Shown piece by piece: positions 39,109 through 46,381 of a DNA stretch of 64,000 nt. The notes under the pieces were generated by a model. It worked only from the letters and a program-made list of their open reading frames with translations. It ran no database searches and had not been told where the DNA came from. The DNA comes from an uncultured Pseudovibrio sp. (lineage in GTDB: Bacteria > Pseudomonadota > Alphaproteobacteria > Rhizobiales > Stappiaceae). The stretch spans positions 1-64,000 of the forward strand of contig CANNAV010000007.1 of assembly GCA_947502585.1 (NCBI GenBank), given 5' to 3'. Numbering within the stretch: the first letter of the stretch is position 1; the number at the start of each line of letters is the position of its first letter. A program made the position numbers and the translations under genes.

Positions 39109-40203
39109 TTGTCCAGCTGCTGTTTTTGCCCGGATATCATTCCCAGGAAGACAAATTTCCATCTGCTGCCCCCGCTGGTATTAAAAGCAAGCGAAGGAGC
39201 AGGTTTGCCCCAACTTGCCGGTCCCTCTTTCAGTCCGCCGGGACCTAACTTGCTTCATCGGTTACGGCCCTTCCACTTCCTCAGCCTCGGCCAGTTTCAG
39301 GCATTAACGTCAAGTCACAACCAGCGACTGGCGGCGGCGGCGAACCAGACGCTTGCCCTGACACAGTCAGCAAACCTGCCCGCAGCAGAGATTAAGCTTA
39401 AAAAGCTTGCTCAAACCTCTGAAAAATATGCATTACCTCTTGCATCAAACCTGGCGGATATACCAAGCCATGCCCTATCAAAACTGGGTTTGGTTGCTCA
39501 GCTTATAATTCTCATCAAGTCCTTAGGTATTAACCCCTTCACTCTCAACTCACTTAAACTGGAACCTCCAAAACTCAAGTCTCCTGTTAAACTGAAAGCC
39601 CCAAAACTAAAATCTCCTAATTCCAGGTTGGACAAACTTGATATTCTTTTGCCAAAAGCAAAACCCGCTCTGCCGCTGATAGGCGTGGTAGATCTGGGTT
39701 TAAAGCATAACCTGAACATGAATTCTCAATCGGATATCAAAGCCATGGAACAAATGCTGATTAGCTTTGGCCGCTGGAATGTGGACTTTAAGTCAAATCC
39801 GGGAACAGCTTTCAAAGTCTTGTCAGCCCTTAACACTATTAACCTCTTGCAAAAGGCATTTGATGAACAATTATTCTCTGGAAATCCAAAGGCTTGGGGC
39901 CGCATCACGGCAAAACTGCGCCACTTCGCCGGATCACTGACACAACTGAACTTGAAACTCCCTGCAGTCAAAGCAGGGATGAGTGATCTTGGCCTCAATT
40001 CCGGTCAGGCTGACTGGCTTCGTAATGCATCCCGTAGTTCGATGCGGGCATCTGCAGGGGCAGCGCTCCGGGCGTCCGCACGCATCAATACAGGTTTATT
40101 TGCACGAACGGAGGTTGCCATCGCCCTTGCCCATGCCCTTTCTGCAGCTCTTAACATTAAGCCAACATCTAAATCCTGTAGTCGCTGTGCGTTAATATCC
40201 TGA
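39109..40203 (+). CDS. unrecognised alpha-helical protein with a Lys-Pro repeat, TTG start
   Basis: 364 residues from a TTG at 39109 with AAGGAG 9 bases upstream; no ATG with a comparable site exists nearby. Residues 1-60 are Pro-rich. Residues about 60-145 look helical. Residues about 149-172 form a Lys/Pro/Leu repeat (PKLKSPVKLKAPKLKSP). The rest is helical with Ala-rich stretches and a basic C-terminus containing CSRC. No known domain was recognised. The last 35 bases overlap the convergent kinase-like gene. The position 78 bases after the preceding unknown suggests one operon with the P450. Confidence 0.72.
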   Translation: MSSCCFCPDIIPRKTNFHLLPPLVLKASEGAGLPQLAGPSFSPPGPNLLHRLRPFHFLSLGQFQALTSSHNQRLAAAANQTLALTQSANLPAAEIKLKKLAQTSEKYALPLASNLADIPSHALSKLGLVAQLIILIKSLGINPFTLNSLKLEPPKLKSPVKLKAPKLKSPNSRLDKLDILLPKAKPALPLIGVVDLGLKHNLNMNSQSDIKAMEQMLISFGRWNVDFKSNPGTAFKVLSALNTINLLQKAFDEQLFSGNPKAWGRITAKLRHFAGSLTQLNLKLPAVKAGMSDLGLNSGQADWLRNASRSSMRASAGAALRASARINTGLFARTEVAIALAHALSAALNIKPTSKSCSRCALIS

Positions 40204-40912
40204 TGCGTTCCTCCGGTACAAATTTCAACAGCCGGGTAACATTTTGCCGCCAGTCTGGCGGCAGTTTGCTGAGATCCGGTTCGCTCCGACGAAACGCAAT
40301 AGAAGCTTCATATGTGCGCGTTATATGGTCCCTATATCCAAACATCTCCCGTATAATCAAAGCTAACGCATATAAGTCTGTTTTCACGGTAATTTTATCC
40401 GTTCCCAGTCCGAGTTGCTCCGGTGCTGCATAGCTCAAATGCCCTGCAAAACTACTGCGGGGTCTTATAAACGGCAATTCCTCAGCGAAAGCACAATGGG
40501 CAAAATCCAGCAGGACTAAGCCATACTCTCCCCGATTGCTTTTCATTATATTGGTGGGAGCGAGATCCAGGTGAGCCACCCCCAGATTGTGGAGATGATT
40601 AACCGTCAGAACCAATTGTTTGCAGAGTTGGACGCATTCTTCTGAAGAAAGCGATGTCTTGTTAAGCCATTCGTTGAGTGTTTGACCTTCCACCAGCTCC
40701 ATGGTCAATTTTATACTTCCGTTTTCGGTTTTCAGTTCAACAAAATTCGGTGCGACGGTGCCCGACAAATGCTGAAGGGCTTTTCCTTCTCTGAATAAAA
40801 GTTGCTGCGGGGCAGATGATGAGATGAGTATCTTCTCCGCCAACATGCAATTTGAAGACGGGCACCTGTAAAACCTGACAGTGCTTGTTGATGTGCTCTT
40901 TGCAGGTTTCAA
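40169..40912 (-). CDS. small protein-kinase-like protein (Ser/Thr type)
   Basis: 247 residues from a TTG start with GAGGA about 9 bases upstream. The C-lobe is well preserved: catalytic loop HLDLAPTN (His114, Asp116, Asn121), DFA in place of DFG near 136, AAPEQ as the APE motif, and DLYALALIIREMFG. The N-lobe is short. The glycine-rich loop is not recognisable, and the usual Lys may be that in AEKIL. There is no membrane segment, unlike the T6SS kinase PpkA. It faces away from tssA across the promoter region. An FHA protein is encoded in the T6SS operon, so a phospho-threonine switch is plausible. The overlap with the preceding gene's 3' end is 35 bases. Confidence 0.8.
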   Translation of the reverse strand: MKPAKSTSTSTVRFYRCPSSNCMLAEKILISSSAPQQLLFREGKALQHLSGTVAPNFVELKTENGSIKLTMELVEGQTLNEWLNKTSLSSEECVQLCKQLVLTVNHLHNLGVAHLDLAPTNIMKSNRGEYGLVLLDFAHCAFAEELPFIRPRSSFAGHLSYAAPEQLGLGTDKITVKTDLYALALIIREMFGYRDHITRTYEASIAFRRSEPDLSKLPPDWRQNVTRLLKFVPEERIRILTHSDYRI

Positions 40913-41166
40913 CGCAATATCCTCATATCTGTCAGAGTATTCTCGCTGAAGTGATATTTTTTTCTATAAAGTCAATGAGTTAATAACGATATAACCAGTT
41001 CCTCTTATACTGTACATACAATGAAATGATCTTGCAGAATATTATAAGACAATCTCGGGTGGTTGCCCCACTCATTTGGCAAACTCTACCACTACTATGC
41101 TCAAATACCTGGTAGTGATCGGACTTCCAGTCCCATTAAGCAGCAGCAGAGCGGGATAGATTTCGA
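40913..41166. promoter_or_regulatory. AT-rich divergent promoter region of the T6SS operon and kinase gene
   Basis: 254 bases, AT-rich toward the middle, between the minus-strand kinase-like gene and tssA. It must contain the main T6SS promoter. No sigma-54 GG-N10-GC pair or clear repeat was recognised. The tssA ribosome site is GGGATAG just before 41167. Confidence 0.45.
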
Positions 41167-42216
41167 ATGGATCCAACGGCTTCCCTTCAACCTATTGAGG
41201 AGAATGCACCTTGCGGGCCGGATCTGGAATACGATCCTGACTTCCTGACGATGGAGAGTGCTGCCAGTGGCACCCAGGATCACCAGATCGGGGAAGCCAT
41301 TATCAAAGGGGAAGATCCTGACTGGAAGGAAGCACTGCGCCTCTCTACCCAACTGCTTACACGAACCTATGATCTTCGCGTTGCCATCATCTATGCACAA
41401 TCTCTAATGGCAATTGAAGGGTATCCTGGCTTCGCCAAAGGCTTGGATTTAATCGCACAAATGCTGGATTCTTTCTGGGATACGCTACATCCGGAGCTTG
41501 ACCCTGCAGAAGGGCACGACCCTATCATGCGTGCGAATGTCCTTTCCACTCTCAACGACAGATGTACCACGCTTACTCTGATCAGAAACGCCTCTCTGGT
41601 CCAGTCCCGCATCTTCGGGGCATGGTCTCTCAACGAGATCGCTATTGCACGCGGGGAAACAGAACTGCCGGATGGTCGCGATAGACCGGACATTTCCTCT
41701 TACAATGCTGCTCTCAGAGAAACTGATCACGAAAACATTGTAAAGGTCGTTAATGCTATAGAAACCGCAATCAAAACATCTGAGCACATCCGGGATTTTT
41801 TCGCCCGACACGGTGGCCTGATCGTTGACGATCTACTACGGGAGCTGCGTCAGGCGCAGTTTTTATTGGCTCCAGCGCTTGAAATCGAAGAAGAAGAAGA
41901 AGACGAGGAAGACGGTCTTACCTTCAGGGAAGCAGGTGCAGTTAAAGCTCGGCCAGGCAAGAAAAATAAAAGTTTTAGCGGAACAGTTATAAACCGAACT
42001 GACGTGTTAAGGGCTCTTGATGAAGTTTGTGCGTATTACAAGCGTAGCGAACCTTCAAGTCCGGTTCCTCTTCTACTGGCCCGGGCCCGACGTCTCGTTG
42101 ATCTAGACTTCTATTCCATCATCAAGGACCTCGCTCCAGATGGGGAAGCACAAGTTTTGAATATCAGAGGGACACGCCCTGACGATGATGACGAACACTC
42201 TGGTTCAATCGAATAA
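41167..42216 (+). CDS. tssA: T6SS assembly protein TssA
   Basis: 349 residues with an ImpA_N domain (about 5-130: CGPDLEYDPDFLTMESAASG, RLSTQLLTRTYDLRVAIIYA, DSFWDTLHPELDP). A Glu/Asp run at about 239-247 and a C-terminal domain (SPVPLLLARARRLVDLDFYS) follow. TssA primes the baseplate and guides tube and sheath growth. The length is that of the short, capping-type TssA. It is the first gene of the T6SS set. It is 42 bases upstream of tssB. Confidence 0.94.
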   Translation: MDPTASLQPIEENAPCGPDLEYDPDFLTMESAASGTQDHQIGEAIIKGEDPDWKEALRLSTQLLTRTYDLRVAIIYAQSLMAIEGYPGFAKGLDLIAQMLDSFWDTLHPELDPAEGHDPIMRANVLSTLNDRCTTLTLIRNASLVQSRIFGAWSLNEIAIARGETELPDGRDRPDISSYNAALRETDHENIVKVVNAIETAIKTSEHIRDFFARHGGLIVDDLLRELRQAQFLLAPALEIEEEEEDEEDGLTFREAGAVKARPGKKNKSFSGTVINRTDVLRALDEVCAYYKRSEPSSPVPLLLARARRLVDLDFYSIIKDLAPDGEAQVLNIRGTRPDDDDEHSGSIE

Positions 42217-42258
42217 CCCAGGTCTGAATAAGAACAAAAGTACCGGGAACCCGATAAC

Positions 42259-42786
42259 ATGGCAAAACAAAGTAGTCAGAAATTTATAGCAAGGAATAGA
42301 GCCCCTCGAGTGCAAATCGAGTACGATGTTGAATTGTACGGTGCTGAGAAAACCATCCAGCTACCTTTCGTAGCTGGCGTGATGGCTGATCTTTCTGGCA
42401 AACCCGAAGCCCCCCTTCCTCCTGTGGGGGATCGAAAAGCCCTTGAAATCGATGTCGATAACTTCGATGAACGTATGAAGTCAATGAAGCCACGTGTTGC
42501 ATTCCGTGTTCCCAACACACTCACAGGCCAGGGTAATCTTAGTGTTGATCTTACTTTCGAACGCATGGACGACTTTTCCCCGGCAGCAATTGCTCGCAAA
42601 GTTGATGCTATGCGTACCCTGCTGGAAGCACGTACTCAGCTTGCAAACCTGATGACCTATATGGACGGCAAGTCCGGTGCCGAAGAGTTGATCGGAAAGG
42701 TTTTAAATGATCCTGCCCTTTTGCAAACACTAGCTGCCTCACCAAAGGAGAGCGAAGCTGAACAGAAGGACGAAAATAATGGCTGA
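42259..42786 (+). CDS. tssB: T6SS sheath small subunit TssB
   Basis: 175 residues, the usual length. Conserved VipA/ImpB blocks include RAPRVQIEYDVELYGAEKT, LPFVAGVMADLSGKPE and VDNFDERMKSMKPRVAFRV, then LLEARTQLANLM. It pairs with TssC to form the contractile sheath around the Hcp tube. Its stop overlaps the tssC start by 8 bases, favouring balanced synthesis. Confidence 0.96.
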   Translation: MAKQSSQKFIARNRAPRVQIEYDVELYGAEKTIQLPFVAGVMADLSGKPEAPLPPVGDRKALEIDVDNFDERMKSMKPRVAFRVPNTLTGQGNLSVDLTFERMDDFSPAAIARKVDAMRTLLEARTQLANLMTYMDGKSGAEELIGKVLNDPALLQTLAASPKESEAEQKDENNG

Positions 42787-44284
42787 AGCTGAAAAACAAC
42801 CCGAAGTGGAAGACCGGGAGACGCAGGTTGAAGCTATTGATCCCAATAACTTTGAATCTCTTCTCAATCAGGAGTTCAAGCCCAAATCGGACAGCGCGAA
42901 AGAAGCCGTGGAAGGTGCAGTGGTAACGCTTGCTGAACAGGCTTTGGCAAACACTACGCTGCTTTCGGATGACACGCTTAAGTCAATCGAGTCAATTGTT
43001 GCTGAACTTGACCGCAAGCTCTCCGAGCAAATACAAACAATTCTTCACCACGCGGATTTCCAGAGGCTTGAGGGAACCTGGCGCGGACTTCACTATCTCG
43101 TCAATAACACTGAGACTGATGAGATGCTGAAGATCCGGGTGATGAACATCTCCAAGAAAGAGATGAGCAAGACCCTGAAAAAATACAAGGGAACTGCCTG
43201 GGATCAGAGTCCGGTCTTCAAGAAAATCTATGAAGAAGAGTATGGCCAGTTCGGTGGTGAGCCTTATGGCGTACTGATTGGCGATTACTACTTCGACCAC
43301 ACACCGCCCGACGTGGCTTTGTTGAACGAGATTGCAGAAATCGCAGCGGCGTCTCATGCTCCGTTCATTGCAGGTGCAAACCCCAGCCTCTTCCAGATGG
43401 AAACCTGGCAAGAACTCTCAAACCCCCGCGATCTCACCAAAATCTTTCAGACTCCGGAATATGCCGCATGGCGGTCACTCCGAGAATCCGAAGATTCCCG
43501 TTATATCGGCCTTGCAATGCCACGTTTTCTGGCACGGTTACCTTATGGTCCACTTACCGAGCCGGTGGATGAGTTTGATTTTGAAGAGGACACATCAGGT
43601 GCTTCCTCTTCAAAATACGTCTGGTCCAACTCTGCTTTTGCAATGGCAACCAATATCACACGCTCCTTCAAGCTTTACGGCTGGTGTTCGCGCATCAGAG
43701 GTGTTGAATCTGGCGGCGCGGTTGAAGGCCTGCCTTCACATACGTTCCCAACGGATGATGGCGGCGTGGACATGAAGTGTCCAACTGAAATTGCTATCAC
43801 AGACCGCCGTGAGGCTGAACTTGCAAAGAATGGCATGATGCCATTGTTACACCGTAAGAACTCAGATCTGGCTGCGTTCATCGGCGCACAGTCTTTGCAA
43901 AAACCAGCAGAATATACGGATCCTGACGCAACTGCAAATGCAAACCTTGCAGCTAGGTTACCTTACTTATTTGCAAGTTGCCGGTTCGCTCACTATCTAA
44001 AGTGTATAGTTCGAGACAAGATTGGCTCGTTCAAAGAACGTCAGGATCTTCAGAACTGGCTGCAAGATTGGATCATGCGTTATGTAGACGGCAATCCTGC
44101 CGGTTCCAGTGAGCAGACAAAGGCCGAAAGGCCTTTGGCGTCAGCCGAAGTGGTCGTCGATGTGGACGATGCAAACCCAGGCTACTACAGTGCGAAGTTC
44201 TTCCTGCGTCCCCATTACCAGTTAGAAGGTCTGACGGTTTCCCTGCGACTGGTTTCAAAGCTTCCGTCAGCAAAGGGAGGTTAA
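42779..44284 (+). CDS. tssC: T6SS sheath large subunit TssC
   Basis: 501 residues. Complete VipB architecture: N-terminal domain with DFQRLEGTWRGLHYLV and FGGEPYGVLIGDYYFDHTPP, then PRFLARLPYG. The C-terminal domain holds SCRFAHYLKCIVRDKIGSFK and the final sheath strand RPHYQLEGLTVSLRLVSKLP. It assembles with TssB into the sheath and is recycled by ClpV. It overlaps tssB by 8 bases and is followed by a strong stem-loop before hcp. Confidence 0.97.
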   Translation: MAEAEKQPEVEDRETQVEAIDPNNFESLLNQEFKPKSDSAKEAVEGAVVTLAEQALANTTLLSDDTLKSIESIVAELDRKLSEQIQTILHHADFQRLEGTWRGLHYLVNNTETDEMLKIRVMNISKKEMSKTLKKYKGTAWDQSPVFKKIYEEEYGQFGGEPYGVLIGDYYFDHTPPDVALLNEIAEIAAASHAPFIAGANPSLFQMETWQELSNPRDLTKIFQTPEYAAWRSLRESEDSRYIGLAMPRFLARLPYGPLTEPVDEFDFEEDTSGASSSKYVWSNSAFAMATNITRSFKLYGWCSRIRGVESGGAVEGLPSHTFPTDDGGVDMKCPTEIAITDRREAELAKNGMMPLLHRKNSDLAAFIGAQSLQKPAEYTDPDATANANLAARLPYLFASCRFAHYLKCIVRDKIGSFKERQDLQNWLQDWIMRYVDGNPAGSSEQTKAERPLASAEVVVDVDDANPGYYSAKFFLRPHYQLEGLTVSLRLVSKLPSAKGG

Positions 44285-44307
44285 ACTTCAGGCTGCCGGG
44301 GAAGACG

Positions 44308-44342
44308 ACAGCGTTTTTATCAAACTCATTCAAAAACGCTGT
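44308..44342 (+). terminator. stem-loop between tssC and hcp
   Basis: Perfect 11-bp arms (ACAGCGTTTTT / AAAAACGCTGT) enclose 13 bases, 23 bases past the tssC stop. No T-run follows, so it may attenuate or mark an mRNA processing site rather than stop transcription fully. Confidence 0.7.
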
Positions 44343-44418
44343 TAATCGGCACTACTCCCCATGAGGCAAACCGTTTAGTGCCGCAACAAAATAAGCAACA
44401 AAAAGTGGAGCACGCGTT

Positions 44419-44949
44419 ATGGCAATTGATGCATATGTAACTTTCGAGGGCCCCGGAGCCGGCGCTATCGCAATTGAAGGTGAAACACAAGATACTGAAA
44501 TGGCCAAAAAAAAGGCCTTTGAGATCAGCACCTTCAGCATGGGTGCTGAAAACACTATGGACATTGGTTCCATGCGTGGCGGTTCCGGTGCCGGTCGCGT
44601 AAAGTTTAAAGAATTCCAGATTGAAAAGAAAAGTGACCGCGGTTCGCCGGGCCTTTTCCTCGCTTGTTGTAACGGCGGTATTTACGAGACAGTGACACTT
44701 ATGCTTCGCCGTTCAGGTGGTGCATCCGGTAAAGCTGGTGTGATCTTCCTTAGCTTCACAATGAAGCTGGTCGCCATCAAGGAAATCAGTTGGGAAGGTA
44801 ACGACGAAGAGTGTAAAGAGTCAATTCAGATGGAATATGGTGCTGTCCAGATTGACTACACTATGATGGATACCACTGGCGCGATGGGAACGACAATTAC
44901 AGAAATGTGGAGCCGCATCAAGAATGAGCGCGATCTTGCCGTCACATAA
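44419..44949 (+). CDS. hcp: T6SS tube protein Hcp (TssD)
   Basis: 176 residues. It forms hexameric rings that stack into the expelled tube and can carry small effectors. Family pattern: MAIDAYVTFEGPGAG, then KAFEISTFSMG, FKEFQIEKKSDRGSPGLF and SFTMKLVAIKEISW. GGAG precedes the ATG. There is a stem-loop on each side, so its message can be uncoupled from that of its neighbours, as fits a protein needed in large amounts. Confidence 0.96.
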   Translation: MAIDAYVTFEGPGAGAIAIEGETQDTEMAKKKAFEISTFSMGAENTMDIGSMRGGSGAGRVKFKEFQIEKKSDRGSPGLFLACCNGGIYETVTLMLRRSGGASGKAGVIFLSFTMKLVAIKEISWEGNDEECKESIQMEYGAVQIDYTMMDTTGAMGTTITEMWSRIKNERDLAVT

Positions 44950-44972
44950 TCGAGTATTTTCCTACCTTATCT

Positions 44973-44996
44973 GTTTGCCGGGCAACCCCGGCAAAC
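44973..44996 (+). terminator. GC-rich stem-loop after hcp
   Basis: Perfect 10-bp arms (GTTTGCCGGG / CCCGGCAAAC) close a 4-base CAAC loop, 24 bases after the hcp stop. No T-run follows. It could protect the hcp 3' end from decay or reduce read-through into tagJ. Confidence 0.75.
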
Positions 44997-45029
44997 CTTC
45001 CTGATCGCAATAATCTGGAGTGATTCCGT

Positions 45030-45881
45030 ATGCATGCGAAGGAACATCTGGCCACAGGTAATTTACAGGAAGCGCTCAAGATCACTCAGGAGAAAGTGCG
45101 AAAAAAGCCTGAAATCGTCAAAGAACGCATCCTCCTTTTCCAGCTTTATTGCGTCAATGGAGACTGGTTCAAGGCCCAAAAACAGCTTTCAATCATCCGG
45201 AAGTTTGATTTAAGCGCTGTGCCTATGGCGGAGACCTATTCTCGCCTGCTTGATATGGAGCAACTGCGCGAAGGCGTTTTTTCAGGTGACAAGACCCCCC
45301 TGCTCTTTGGTGAACCCAAAGAATGGCTTTCCTTTCTGGTTCAAGCCCTCAGGTTCGACACTGAGAAGAACGGGCAAGCGGCAACCGACCTTCGGGATCA
45401 GGCCTTCGGTGAAGCAGACGCTATTTCCGGAACCATCAATGGTGAAAAGTTCGAGTGGCTTGCAGATGCCGACCCGCGGCTTGGTCCCGTTCTTGAGCTT
45501 ATGATGAGCAACGCCTATTACTGGGTTCCGTTCTCCGCAATCAAATCCATCAGAATTCCGGAACCTCGCGACCTGCGGGATATGTGCTGGACACCTGTGA
45601 ACATTCTCTGGGTCAATGGTGGTCCTGCAAATGGTTTCATTCCATCACGTTACGTTGAAACTGTTCATTCAAAGGATCCGAACCTCAAGCTTTCCCGTCT
45701 GACCACCTGGGACGGTGACAGACCGATTGGGCAACGCATGTTCGCGCATGAAAATTCAGAGGTTCCTCTGCTTGAGGTGCGTGCAATTAATTTTGACTCT
45801 GAACTGGATATCCATAAGGACATCGGGCCTGTAACGGGCGCAGATGATGATGCCTCTCCTACGGAGAGAGGTCATGGCTGA
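45030..45881 (+). CDS. tagJ: T6SS accessory protein TagJ (ImpE)
   Basis: 283 residues. An N-terminal TPR-like helical region (AKEHLATGNLQEALKITQ, KERILLFQLYCVNGDWFKAQ) is followed by the ImpE domain (FEWLADADPRLGPVLELM, MCWTPVNILWVNGG, RYVETVH). In other systems TagJ binds the sheath component TssB and assists ClpV-dependent disassembly. GGAG sets the start. The stop overlaps tssE by 8 bases. Confidence 0.92.
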   Translation: MHAKEHLATGNLQEALKITQEKVRKKPEIVKERILLFQLYCVNGDWFKAQKQLSIIRKFDLSAVPMAETYSRLLDMEQLREGVFSGDKTPLLFGEPKEWLSFLVQALRFDTEKNGQAATDLRDQAFGEADAISGTINGEKFEWLADADPRLGPVLELMMSNAYYWVPFSAIKSIRIPEPRDLRDMCWTPVNILWVNGGPANGFIPSRYVETVHSKDPNLKLSRLTTWDGDRPIGQRMFAHENSEVPLLEVRAINFDSELDIHKDIGPVTGADDDASPTERGHG

Positions 45882-46380
45882 ACGTCCACTTGCTGATCGG
45901 CTGGTCCCATCTTTGCTGGACCGCATTACAGATGACAACCCGTTTCAGCAGGTGGAGCCTCGTGAAGCCCGTGTCACCAGTTCGGTTAATTTTCGCCATT
46001 CCATTCAACGCGATTTGGAGTGGCTGTTTAATACAACCCGGCTGGCATCCGACATTGATCTGACGCCCTATCCCCAAGTCCAGTCCTCCGTCCTGAATTT
46101 TGGAATTCCAGACTTGGGCGCAATGACAAGCAAAAGTGCCGAAGAGATTGAAGACATTCTGTATGAGGCAATTGTGCATTTCGAACCTCGCCTTATCAAA
46201 GAAAGTCTTCTGGTTTCTATCGTTAAACCTAATAAGCCACGTCGTTCCAATCGCCTGGACTTCCAGATTGAAGGGCAGATGTGGTCCCAACCTCTACCCC
46301 AGGCCCTGTACCTGCGCACCGAGTTCGACCTTGATGTGAATGCAGTGCAAATAACCAAACCGCACCAGCGAGGTTCCTGA
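45874..46380 (+). CDS. tssE: T6SS baseplate component TssE (gp25-like)
   Basis: 168 residues from MAERPLADRL at 45874, with GAGAGAGG upstream; the longer frame starts 10 codons earlier without a site. Features: LVPSLLDRITDD, then SSVNFRHSIQRDLEWLFNTT, the conserved VLNFGIPDL block and a final beta-hairpin (LYLRTEFDLDVN). It forms part of the baseplate wedge with TssF, TssG and TssK. It overlaps tagJ by 8 bases and lies 1 base before tssF. Confidence 0.94.
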   Translation: MAERPLADRLVPSLLDRITDDNPFQQVEPREARVTSSVNFRHSIQRDLEWLFNTTRLASDIDLTPYPQVQSSVLNFGIPDLGAMTSKSAEEIEDILYEAIVHFEPRLIKESLLVSIVKPNKPRRSNRLDFQIEGQMWSQPLPQALYLRTEFDLDVNAVQITKPHQRGS

Positions 46381-46381
46381 C

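Noticed and set aside
40169-40203. CaaX-like C-terminus (CSRCALIS) of the 364-residue unknown protein
   Set aside because: The Cys is five, not four, residues from the end, so it does not fit a prenylation motif.
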